From Panulirus ornatus (Eukaryota; Arthropoda; Malacostraca; Decapoda; Palinuridae): DNA of 64,000 nucleotides. The stretch is from positions 35,624,387 through 35,688,386 of the forward strand of contig NC_092225.1 in assembly GCF_036320965.1 (NCBI RefSeq). The letters are read 5' to 3'. A program made the position numbers and the translations under genes. Every line of letters begins with the position of its first letter. Within the stretch, counting starts at the first letter, position 1. Positions 12,246 to 23,473 of the stretch are shown here, in pieces. A model generated the notes under the pieces. The model did not search any database and was not told the origin of the DNA. It was given only the letters and a program-made list of their open reading frames with translations.

Positions 12246-14042
12246 GTCCTGTCTGACTCTCTTTCCAAGACTCTCTCTCCTATCCTGCCTGACCGTCGTC
12301 CCAAGCATCTCTCTCCTGTCCTGCCTGACTCTCTCCTCGAGCATCTCCCTCCTGTCCTACCTGACTCTCGTCCAAAGCCTCTACCTTTTCCTACCTGACT
12401 CTCGTCCCAAGCCTCTCTCCTGTCCTGCCTGACTCTCATCCCGTGCCTCTCTCTTCTGTCTTGCCTGACTCTCATCCCAAGACTCTCCTGTCCTAACTGA
12501 CTCTTGTCCCATGCCTCTCTCTCCCGTCCGGCCTGACTCTCGTCGCAAGCCTCTCTGTTCGGTCCTGCCTGACTCTGGTCCCAAGCCTCTCTCTCCTGCC
12601 CTGCTTGTCTTTCGTCCCAAGCCCCTCTCTCCTACCCACCTTTACTCTCGCCCTAAGCTCTCTCTCCAGTCTTGTCTGACTCTCATCCCAAGCCTCTCTC
12701 TCTCAAGCTGGCTGACTCTATTCCCAACCCTCTCTCTCCTGTCCTGCCTGACTCTCGTCCTAAGCCTCTCTCTCCTGGCCTGCCTGACATTCGTCCCATG
12801 CCTCTCTCTCTTGTCTTGCCCGACTCTTATCAAAAGCCTCTCTCTCCTGTCCTTCCTAACTGCCGTCCCAAGCCTCCTGTCCTGCCTGACTCTCTTCGAA
12901 AGCCTCTCTCTCCGGTCCTGCTGACTCTCGTCCTAACCCTCTCTCTCCTGTCCTGTCTGACTCTCTTTCCAAGACTCTCTCTCCTATCCTGCCTGACCGT
13001 CGTCCCAAGCATCTCTCTCCTGTCCTGCCTGACTCTCTCGTCGAGCATCTCCCTCCTGTCCTACCTGACTCTCGTCCAAAGCCTCTCTACCTTTTCCTAC
13101 CTGACTCTCGTCCCAAGCCTCTCTCTCCTGTCCTGCCTGACTCTCATCCCATGCCTCTCTCTTCTGTCTTGCCTGACTCTCATCCCAAGACTCTCTCTCC
13201 TGTCCTAACTGACTCTCGTCCCATGCCTCTCTCTCCCGTCCGGCCTGACTCTCGTCACAAGCCTCTCTGTTCGGTCCTGCTTGACTCTGGTCCCAAGCCA
13301 CTCTCTCCTGCCCTGCTTGTCTTTCGTCCCAAGCCCCTCTCTCCTACCCACCTTTACTCTCGCCCTAAGCTCTCTCTCCAGTCTTGTCTGACTCTCATCA
13401 CAAGCCTCTCTCTCTCAAGCTGGCTGACTCTATTCCCAACCCTCTCTCTCCTGTCCTGCCTGACTCTCGTCCTAAGCCTCTCTCTCCTGTCCTGCCTGAC
13501 ATTCGTCCCATGCCTCTCTCTCTTGTCTTGCCTGACTCTTATCAAAAGCCTCTCTCTCCTGTCCTTCCTAACTGCCGTCCCAAGCCTCTCTCTCCTGTCC
13601 TGCCTGACTCTCTTCCCAAGCCTCTCTCTCCGGTCCTGCTGACTCTCGTCACAAGCCTCTCTTTCCTGTCTTGCCTGACTCTCGTCCCAAGTTTCTCTCT
13701 CCTGTCCCGCCTGACCCTCTTCCCAGGCCTCTATCTCCAGTCCTGCCTGTCTCTCGTCTTAACCCTCTCTCTCCTCTCCTGCCTGACTCTCTTCCCAAGC
13801 CTCTCTCTCCTACCCTGCCTGACCGTCGTCCTAAGCCTCTCTCTCCTGTCCTGCATGACTCACTCGTCAAGCCTCCATATCCTGTCCTGCCTGACTCTCG
13901 TCCCAAGCCTCTCTCTCCTGTCCTGCCTGATTCTTGTCCCAAGCCTCTCTCTCCTGTCCTGCCTGACTCTCGTCCCAAGCCTCTCTCTCCTATCCTACCT
14001 GACTCGGTCCCAAGCCTCTCTCTCCTGTCCTGCATGACTCTC
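12246..14042 (+). repeat. Large block A, first copy (about 1.8 kb)
   Basis: This block recurs at 16,737-18,537 at an offset of 4,491-4,495 bp with very few differences noticed. It contains two occurrences of the marker CCCGTCCGGCCTGACTC followed by CTCTGTTCGGTCC, near 12,528 and 13,233. The same marker is found at about 14,131, 17,021, 17,731 and, changed, 20,697 and 21,925. Near-identity over 1.8 kb in an array whose adjacent units differ widely means the duplication is recent or is an assembly repetition. Confidence 0.85.
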
Positions 14043-14780
14043 ATCCCGTGCCTCTCTCTTCTGTCTTGCCTGACTCTCATCCCAAGACTCTCCTGTCCTA
14101 ACTGACTCTTGTCCCATGCCTCTCTCTCCCGTCCGGCCTGACTCTCGTCGCAAGCCTCTCTGTTCGGTCCTGCCTGACTCTGGTCCCAAGCCTCTCTCTC
14201 CTGCCCTGCTTGTCTTTCGTCCCAAGCCCCTCTCTCCTACCCACCTTTACTCTCGCCCTAAGCTCTCTCTCCAGTCTTGTCTGACTCTCATCCCAAGCCT
14301 CTCTCTCTCTCACGCTGGCTGACTCTATTCCCAACCCTCTCTCTCCTGTCCTGCCTGACTCTCGTCCTAAGCCTCTCTCTCCTGGCCTGCCTGACATTCG
14401 TCCCATGCCTCTCTCTCTTGTCTTGCCTGACTCTTATCAAAAGCCTCTCTCTCCTGTCCTTCCTAACTGCCGTCCCAAGCCTCCTGTCCTGCCTGACTCT
14501 CTTCGAAAGCCTCTCTCTCCGGTCCTGCTGACTCTCGTCCTAACCCTCTCTCTCCTGTCCTGTCTGACTCTCTTTCCAAGACTCTCTCTCCTATCCTGCC
14601 TGACCGTCGTCCCAAGCATCTCTCTCCTGTCCTGCCTGACTCTCTCGTCGAGCATCTTCCTCCTGTCCTACCTGACTCTCGTCCAAAGCCTCTCTACCTT
14701 TTCCTACCTGACTCTCGTCCCAAGCCTCTCTCTCCTGTCCTGCCTGACTCTCATCCCATGCCTCTCTCTTCTGTCTTGCC
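14036..14780 (+). repeat. Large block B, partial third copy of block A
   Basis: Matches 12,431-13,180 at an offset of about 1,605 bp, with small indels (for example an extra CTCT near 14,305). It then joins block C at 14,781 in the middle of a unit, without loss of register. The corresponding part of the second block A copy is 16,926-17,680. Confidence 0.8.
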
Positions 14781-16742
14781 TGACTCTCGTCACAAGCCTC
14801 TCTTTCCTGTCTTGCCTGACTCTCGTCCCAAGTTTCTCTCTCCTGTCCCGCCTGACCCTCTTCCCAGGCCTCTATCTCCAGTCCTGCCTGTCTCTCGTCT
14901 TAACCCTCTCTCTCCTCTCCTGCCTGACTCTCTTCCCAAGCCTCTCTCTCCTACCCTGCCTGACCGTCGTCCTAAGCCTCTCTCTCCTGTCCTGCATGAC
15001 TCACTCGTCAAGCCTCCATATCCTGTCCTGCCTGACTCTCGTCCCAAGCCTCTCTCTCCTGTCCTGCCTGATTCTTGTCCCAAGCCTCTCTCTCCTGTCC
15101 TGCCTGACTCTCGTCCCAAGCCTCTCTCTCCTATCCTACCTGACTCGATCCCAAGCCTCTCTCTCCTGTCCTGCATGACTCTCTTGTCAAGCCTCTCTCT
15201 CCTGTCCTGCCTGACTCTCGTCCTATGCCTCTCTCCGCTGTCGTGCTTGACTCTCGTCCCAAGCCTCTCTCTCCTGTCCTGCCTGACTGTCGTCAAAAGC
15301 CTCTCTCTCTTGTCCCGCTTGACTCTCTCCTCATCCCTCTCTCTCCTGTCCTGCCTGACTCTCGTCCCAAGCCTCTCTCTCCTGTACTGCCTGACTCTCG
15401 TCCGAAGACTCTCTCCGGTCCCACCTGATTCTCATCCGAAGCTTCTCTCTCCTGTCCTACCTGACTCTCCTCCCAAGACTCTCCCTCCTGTCTTGCCTGA
15501 CTCTCGTCCGAAGCCTCTCTCTCCTACCCTGCATGATTATCGTCCAAAGCCTCTCTCTCCTGTCCTGCCTGAATGTCGTCCCAAGCCCCTATTTCCTACC
15601 CTGCCTGACTCTCGTCCCAATACTCTCCTGTCGAGCCTGACTCTCGTCCCAAGCCTCTCTCTCCTGTCCTTTCTGACTTTAATCCCAGTCCTCTCTCTCC
15701 TGTCCTGCATGACTCTCGTTCCAAGCCTCTCTCTCCTGTCCTGCCTGACTCTCGACCAAAGCCTTCCTCTCCTGTCCTGCCTGACTCTCGTCCCAAGCCT
15801 CTCTCTCCTGTACTGCCTGACTCTCGTCCGAAGACTCTCTCCGGTCCCGCCTGATTCTCATCCGAAGCTTCTCTCTCCTGTCCTACCTGACTCTCCTCCC
15901 AAGACTCTCCCTCCTGTCTTGCCTGACTCTCGTCCGTAGCCTCTCCCTCCTACCCTGCATGATTATCGTCCAAAACCTCTCTCTTCTGTCCTGCCTGAAT
16001 GTTGTCCCAAGCCCCTCTCTCCTACCCTTCCTGACTCTCGTCCCAATACTCTCTCCTGTCGAGCCTGACTCTCGTCCCAAGCCTCTCTCTCCTGTCCTTT
16101 CTGACTTTAATCCCAGTCCTCTCTCACCTGTCCTGCACGACTCACGTTCCAAGCCTCTCTCTCCTGTCCTGCCTGACTCTCGACCAAAGCCTTTCTCTCC
16201 TGTCCTGCCTGACTCTCGTCCCAAGCCTCTCTCTCCTGTACTGCCTGACTCTCGTCCCAAGCCTCTCTCTCACTTGTACTGCCTGATTCTCGTCCCAAGC
16301 CTCTCTCTCCTATCGTGCCTGACTCGGTCCCAAGCCTCTCTCTCCTGTCCTGCCTGATTCTCGCCCCAATCATCACTCTCCTGTCCTGACTGACTCTCCT
16401 CCAATGCCTCTCTCTCTTATCCTGCCTGACTCTCGTCCCTAGCCTCTCTCTCCTGTCCTGCCAGACTGTCGTCCCAAGTCTATCTATCCTGTCCTGCCTG
16501 ATTCTCGTTAAAAGCTTTTCTCTCCTCTCCTGCTTGACTCTCGTCCCAAGCCTCTCTCTCCTGTCTTGCCTGACTCTCGTTACCAGACTCTCTCTCCTGT
16601 CCAGCCTGACTCTCGTCCAAAGCCTCCTGTCCTGCCTGACTGTCATCTCAAACGTCTCTACCTACTCCTGCCAGACTCTCGTCCCAAGCCTCTCTCTTCT
16701 GTCCTGCCTGACTCTCCTCCCAAGCCTCTCTCTCTTGTCCTG
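14781..16742 (+). repeat. Large block C, first copy (about 1.96 kb)
   Basis: Recurs at 18,135-20,096 with a constant offset of 3,354 bp, so no net length change was seen over nearly 2 kb, and only scattered single-base differences. Its first 390 bp also match 13,640-14,030, the tail of block A, so A and C overlap as a mosaic. Inside C, a segment beginning CTGACTCTCGTCCGAAGACT is itself repeated about 428 bp later (near 15,389 and 15,817). Confidence 0.87.
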
Positions 16743-18537
16743 TCTGACTCTCTTTCCAAGACTCTCTCTCCTATCCTGCCTGACCGTCGTCCCAAGCATC
16801 TCTCTCCTGTCCTGCCTGACTCTCTCGTCGAGCATCTCCCTCCTGTCCTACCTGACTCTCGTCCAAAGCCTCTCTACCTTTTCTTACCTGACTCTCGTCC
16901 CAAGCCTCTCTCTCTTGTCCTGCCTGACTCTCATCCCGTGCCTCTCTCTTCTGTCTTGCCTGACTCTCATCCCAAGACTCTCCTGTCCTAACTGACTCTT
17001 GTCCCATGCCCCTCTCTCCCGTCCGGCCTGACTCTCGTCGCAAGCCTCTCTGTTCGGTCCTGCCTGACTCTGGTCCCAAGCCTCTCTCTCCTGCCCTGCT
17101 TGTCTTTCGTCCCAAGCCCCTCTCTCCTACCCACCTTTACTCTCGCCCTAAGCTCTCTCTCCAGTCTTGTCTGACTCTCATCCCAAGCCTCTCTCTCTCA
17201 CGCTGGCTGACTCTATTCCCAACCCTCTCTCTCCTGTCCTGCCTGACTCTCGTCCTAAGCCTCTCTCTCCTGTCCTGCCTGACATTCGTCCCATGCCTCT
17301 CTCTCTTGTCTTGCCTGACTCTTATCAAAAGCCTCTCTCTCCTGTCCTTCCTAACTGCCGTCCCAAGCCTCCTGTCCTGCCTGACTCTCTTCGAAAGCCT
17401 CTCTCTCCGGTCCTGCTGACTCTCGTCCTAACCCTCTCTCTCCTGTCCTGTCTGACTCTCTTTCCAAGACTCTCTCTCCTATCCTGCCTGACCGTCGTCC
17501 CAAGCATCTCTCTCCTGTCCTGCCTGACTCTCTCGTCGAGCATCTCCCTCCTGTTCTACCTGACTCTCGTCCAAAGCCTCTCTACCTTTTCCTACCTGAC
17601 TCTCGTCCCAAGCCTCTCTCTCCTGTCCTGCCTGACTCTCATCCCATGCCTCTCTCTTCTGTCTTGCCTGACTCTCATCCCAAGACTCTCTCTCCTGTCC
17701 TAACTGACTCTCGTCCCATGCCTCTCTCTCCCGTCCGGCCTGACTCTCGTCGCAAGCCTTTCTGTTCGGTCCTGCTTGACTCTGGTCCCAAGCCACTCTC
17801 TACTGCCCTGCTTGTCTTTCGTCCCAAGCCCCTCTCTCCTACCCACCTTTACTCTCGCCCTAAGCTCTCTCTCCAGTCTTGTCTGACTCTCATCACAAGC
17901 CTCTCTCTCTCAAGCTGGCTGACTCTATTCCCAACCCTCTCTCTCCTGTCCTGCCTGACTCTCGTCCTAAGCCTCTCTCTCCTGTCCTGCCTGACATTCG
18001 TCCCATGCCTCTCTCTCTTGTCTTGCCTGACTCTTATCAAAAGCCTCTCTCTCCTGTCCTTCCTAACTGCCGTCCCAAGCCTCTCTCTCCTGTCCTGCCT
18101 GACTCTCTTCCCAAGCCTCTCTCTCCGGTCCTGCTGACTCTCGTCACAAGCCTCTCTTTCCTGTCTTGCCTGACTCTCGTCCCAAGTTTCTCTCTCCTGT
18201 CCCGCCTGACCCTCTTCCCAGGCCTCTATCTCCAGTCCTGCCTGTCTCTCGTCTTAACCCTCTCTCTCCTCTCCTGCCTGACTCTCTTCCCAAGCCTCTC
18301 TCTCCTACCCTGCCTGACCGTCGTCCTAAGCCTCTCTCTCCTGTCCTGCATGACTCACTCGTCAAGCCTCCATATCCTGTCCTGCCTGACTCTCGTCCCA
18401 AGCCTCTCTCTCCTGTCCTGCCTGATTCTTGTCCCAAGCCTCTCTCTCCTGTCCTGCCTGACTCTCGTCCCAAGCCTCTCTCTCCTATCCTACCTGACTC
18501 GGTCCCAAGCCTCTCTCTCCTGTCCTGCATGACTCTC
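16737..18537 (+). repeat. Large block A, second copy
   Basis: Near-identical to 12,246-14,042. Its last 400 bp form the beginning of the second copy of block C, so A and C copies overlap here just as the A tail and C head are related in the first copy. Confidence 0.85.
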
Positions 18538-20096
18538 TTGTCAAGCCTCTCTCTCCTGTCCTGCCTGACTCTCGTCCTATGCCTCTCTCCGCTGTCGTGC
18601 TTGACTCTCGTCCCAAGCCTCTCTCTCCTGTCCTGCCTGACTGTCGTCAAAAGCCTCTCTCTCTTGTCCCGCTTGACTCTCTCCTCATCCCTCTCTCTCC
18701 TGTCCTGCCTGACTCTCGTCCCAAGCCTCTCTCTCCTGTACTGCCTGACTCTCGTCCGAAGACTCTCTCCGGTCCCACCTGATTCTCATCCGAAGCTTCT
18801 CTCTCCTGTCCTACCTGACTCTCCTCCCAAGACTCTCCCTCCTGTCTTGCCTGACTCTCGTCCGAAGCCTCTCTCTCCTACCCTGCATGATTATCGTCCA
18901 AAGCCTCTCTCTCCTGTCCTGCCTGAATGTCGTCCCAAGCCCCTATTTCCTACCCTGCCTGACTCTCGTCCCAATACTCTCCTGTCGAGCCTGACTCTCG
19001 TCCCAAGCCTCTCTCTCCTGTCCTTTCTGACTTTAATCCCAGTCCTCTCTCTCCTGTCCTGCATGACTCTCGTTCCAAGCCTCTCTCTCCTGTCCTGCCT
19101 GACTCTCGACCAAAGCCTTCCTCTCCTGTCCTGCCTGACTCTCGTCCCAAGCCTCTCTCTCCTGTACTGCCTGACTCTCGTCCGAAGACTCTCTCCGGTC
19201 CCGCCTGATTCTCATCCGAAGCTTCTCTCTCCTGTCCTACCTGACTCTCCTCCCAAGACTCTCCCTCCTGTCTTGCCTGACTCTCGTCCGTAGCCTCTCC
19301 CTCCTACCCTGCATGATTATCGTCCAAAGCCTCTCTCTTCTGTCCTGCCTGAATGTTGTCCCAAGCCCCTCTCTCCTACCCTTCCTGACTCTCGTCCCAA
19401 TACTCTCTCCTGTCGAGCCTGACTCTCGTCCCAAGCCTCTCTCTCCTGTCCTTTCTGACTTTAATCCCAGTCCTCTCTCACCTGTCCTGCACGACTCACG
19501 TTCCAAGCCTCTCTCTCCTGTCCTGCCTGACTCTCGACCAAAGCCTTTCTCTCCTGTCCTGCCTGACTCTCGTCCCAAGCCTCTCTCTCCTGTACTGCCT
19601 GACTCTCGATCCAAGCCTCTCTCTCACTTGTACTGCCTGATTCTCGTCCCAAGCCTCTCTCTCCTTTCGTGCCTGACTCGGTCCCAAGCCTCTCTCTCCT
19701 GTCCTGCCTGATTCTCGCCCCAATCATCACTCTCCTGTCCTGACTGACTCTCCTCCAATGCCTCTCTCTCTTATCCTGCCTGACTCTCGTCCCTAGCCTC
19801 TCTCTCCTGTCCTGCCAGACTGTCGTCCCAAGTCTATCTATCCTGTCCTGCCTGATTCTCGTTAAAAGCTTTTCTCTCCTCTCCTGCTTGACTCTCGTCC
19901 CAAGCCTCTCTCTCCTGTCTTGCCTGACTCTCGTTACCAGACTCTCTCTCCTGTCCAGCCTGACTCTCGTCCAAAGCCTCCTGTCCTGCCTGACTGTCAT
20001 CTCAAACGTCTCTCCCTACTCCTGCCAGACTCTCGTCCCAAGCCTCTCTCTTCTGTCCTGCCTGACTCTCCTCCCAAGCCTCTCTCTCTTGTCCTG
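18135..20096 (+). repeat. Large block C, second copy
   Basis: Near-identical to 14,781-16,742 at a constant 3,354-bp offset. The match stops at CTCTCTTGTCCTG. There the first copy continues with TCTGAC, entering block A, while this copy continues with CCTGAC into other units. Confidence 0.87.
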
Positions 20097-20689
20097 CCTG
20101 ACTCTCGTCCCAAGCCTCTCTCTCCTGTCGAGCTTGGCTCTCGTCCCAAGCCTCTCCCTCCTCTCCTGCCTGACTCTTGTCCCAAGCCTCTCTCTCCTGT
20201 CCTGCCTGACCATCGTCCCAAGACTCTCTCTCCGGTCCTGACTTACTCTCGTCACAAGCCTATCTTTCCTGTCCTGCCTGACTCTCATCCGAAGCTTCTC
20301 TCTCCTGTCCTGCCTGACACTCGTCCCAGGCCTCTATCTCTTGTCCTGCCTGACTCTCGTCCTAACTCTCTCTCTCCTGTCCTGTCTGACTCTCTTCCCA
20401 AGCCTCTTCCTCCTACCCTGCCTGACCGTCGTCCCAAGCATCTCTCTCCTGTCCTGCCTGACTTTCATCCCAAGCCTCTCTACCTTGTCCTACCTGACTC
20501 TCGTCCCAAGCCTCTCTCTCCTGTCCTGCCTGACTCTCATCCCATGCCTCTCTCTTCTGTCTTGCCTGACCCTCATCCCAAGCCTCTCTCTCCTGTCCTG
20601 CCTGACTCTCGTCCCAAGCCTCTCTCCTGTCCTACCTGACTATCGTCCCAAGCCTCTCTCTCCTGTCCTCCCTGACTCTCGTCCCATGC

Positions 20690-21340
20690 CTCTCTCTCCC
20701 GTCCGGCCTGACTCTCGTCACAAGCCTCTCTGTTCTGTCCTGCCTGACTCTGGTCCCAAGCCACTCTCTCTTGCCCTGCTTGTCTTTCGTCCCAAGCCCC
20801 TCTCTCCTACCCACCTTTACTCTCGTCCTAAGCTCTCTCTCCAGTCTTGTCTGACTCTCATCCCAAGCCTCTCTCTCTCAAACTGCCTGACTCTAGTCCC
20901 AACCCTCTCTCTCCTGTCCTGCCTGACTCTCGTCCTAAGCCTCTCTCTCCTGTCCTGCCTGACTCTCGTCCCATGCCTCTCTCTCCTGTCATGCCTGACT
21001 CTTATCAAAAGCCTCTCTCTCCTGTCCGTCCTAACTGCCGTCCCAAGACTCTCTCTCCTGTTCTGCCTGACTCTCTTCCCAAGCCTCTCTCTCCGGTCCT
21101 GCTGACTCTCGTCACAAGTCTCTCTTTCCTGTCTTGCCTGACTCTCGTCCCAAGTTTCTCTCTCCTGTCCCGCCTGACACTCTTCCCAGGCCTCTATCTC
21201 CTGTCCAGCCTGTCTCTCGTCCTAACCCTCTCTCTCCTCTCCTGCCTGACTCTCTTCCCAAGCCTCTCTCTCCTACCCTGCCTGACCGTCGTCCCAAGCC
21301 TCTCTCTCCTGTCCTGCATGACTCTCTCGTCAAGCCTCTC
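20690..21340 (+). repeat. Diverged relative of block A
   Basis: The variant order of 13,228-13,870 (CCCGTCCGGCC, TCTGGTCCCAAGCC, TTGTCTTTCGTCC, CCCACCTTTACTC, TCTTATCAAAAGCC, then the CGGTCCTGCTGACTC frame-shifting unit) is repeated here with many more differences than between the two A copies. It is an older duplicate of the same block. Confidence 0.7.
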
Positions 21341-23473
21341 TCTCCTGTCCTGCATGACTCTCTCGTCAAGCCTCTCTCTCCTGTCCTACCTGACTCTCGT
21401 CCCAAGCCTCTCTCCGCTGTCCTGCTTGACTCTCGTCTCAAGCATCTCTCTCCTGTCCTGCTTGAATCTTGTCCCAAGCCTCTCCCTCCTGTCCTGCCTG
21501 ACTCTCGTCTCAAGCCTCTCTCTCCTGTCTTGCCTGACTCTCTTCACAAGCATCTCTTCCCTGTCCTGCCTGACTCTCGTCCGAAGCTTTCCTCTCCTGT
21601 CCTGCCTGACACTCGTCCCGAGCCTCTATCTCTTGTCATGCCTGACTCTCGTCCTAACCCTCTCTCTCCTGTCCTGTCTGACTCTCTTCTCAAGCCTCTC
21701 TCTCCTAACCTGCCTGACCGTCGTCCCAAGCCTCTCTCTCCTGTCCTGCCTGACTCTCTCGTCAAGCTTCTCTGTCCTGTCTTTCCTGACTCTCGTCTCA
21801 AGCCTCTCTCTCTCCTGTCCTGCCTGACTTTCGTCCCAAGCCTCTCTCTCCTTCCATGCCTGATTATCGTACTAAGCCTCTCTCTCCTGTCCTCCCTGAC
21901 TCTCGTCCCATGCCTCTCTCTCCCGTCCTGCCTGACTCTCGTCCCAAGCCTCTCTGTTCTGTCCCGCATGACTCTCGTCCCAAGCCTCTCTCTCCTGCCC
22001 TGCCTATCTTCCGTCCCAAGCCCTTCTCACCTACCTAGCCTTACTCTCGTCTTAAGTTCTCTCTCCAGTCCTGTCTGACTCTCATCCGAAGCCTCTCTCT
22101 CACAATGCCTGACTCTCGTCCCAAGCCTCTCCACCCTGTTCTGCGTGACTCTCGTCTCAAGCCTCTCTCTCCTGTCCTGGCTGCCTCTCGGTCCCATGCC
22201 TCTCTCCCGTACTGCCTGACTCTAATCACAAGCCTCTCTCTCTTGTCCTGCCTGACTCTCGTCCCAAGCCTCTCTCTCCTGTCCCGCCTGACTCTCGTCC
22301 CAAGTCTATTTATGCTGTCCTTCCTGATTCTCGTTAAAAGCTTTTCTCTCCTCTCCTCCCTGACTCTCGTCCCAAGCCTCTCTCCTGTCTTGCCTGACTC
22401 TCGTCCCCAGCCTCTCTCTCCTGTCCCGCCTGACTCTCGTCCTAAGCCTCTCTCACCTGTCCTGCCTGACTGTCATCCCAAGCCTCTCTCTCCACTCCTG
22501 CCAGACTCTAGTCCCAAGCCTCTCTCTACTGTCCTGCCTGACTCTCCTCCTAAGCCTCTCACTCTTGTCCTGCCTGACTCTCGTCCCAAGCCTCTCTCTC
22601 CTGTCGAGCTTGACTCTCGTCCCAAGCCTCTCTCTCCTCTCCTGCCTGACTCTTGTCCCAAGCCTCTCTCTCCTGTCCTGCCTGACCCTCGTCCATCGAC
22701 TCTCTCTCCTGTCCTGGCTGACTCTCGTCACAAGCCCCTCTTTCTTGTCCTGCCTGACTCTCGTCCGAAGCTTTTCTCTACTGTCCTGCCTGACACTCGT
22801 CCCAGGGCTCTATCTCTTGTTCTGCCTGACTCTCGTCCTAACCCTCTCTCTCCTGTCCTGCTGACTCTCTTCCCAAGCCTCTCTCTCCTACCCTGCCTGA
22901 CCGTCGTCCCAAGAATCTCTCTCCTGTCCTGCCTGACTCTCTCGTCAAGAATCTCCCTCCTGTCCTGCCTGACTCTCGTCCCAAGCCTCTCTACCTTTTC
23001 CTACCTGACTCTCGTCCCAAGCCTATCTCTCCTGTCCTGCCTGACTCTCATCCCATACCTCTCTCTTCTGTCTTGCCTGATTCTCATCCCAAGCCTCTCT
23101 CTCCTGTCCTGCCTGACTCTCGTCCCAAGCCTCTCTCTCCTGTCCAGCCTGACTCTCGTTCCAAGCCTCTCTCTCCTCTCCTACCTGACTCTCTTTCAAA
23201 GCCTCTCTCGCCTCTCTCTCCTCTCTCAAGCCTCTCTCCCAAGCCTCTCTCTCCTCTCCTACCTGACTCTCGTCCCAAGCCTCTTTCTCCTGTCCAGCCT
23301 GACTTTCGTCACAACCCTCTCTTTCCTGTCCAGCCTCACTCTCGTCATAAGCCTCTTTCTTTTGACCTGCCTGACTCTCTTCCCAAGCACCTCTCTCCTG
23401 TTCAGCCCGCCTCTCATCCAAAGCCTCTCTCTTCTATCCAGCCTGACTCTCGTCCCAAGTCTCTCTCTCCTTT

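Noticed and set aside
10773..12398. Long plus-strand frame of a 12-residue proline/serine repeat (541 codons); similar frames at 3,637-4,788, 22,105-23,658 and 32,470-34,485
   Set aside because: The 36-bp unit is stop-free in five frames, so such frames are expected anywhere in the array. The frame switches between two repeat phases at indels, overlapping minus-strand frames are as open, and no splice, start or end context supports a gene.
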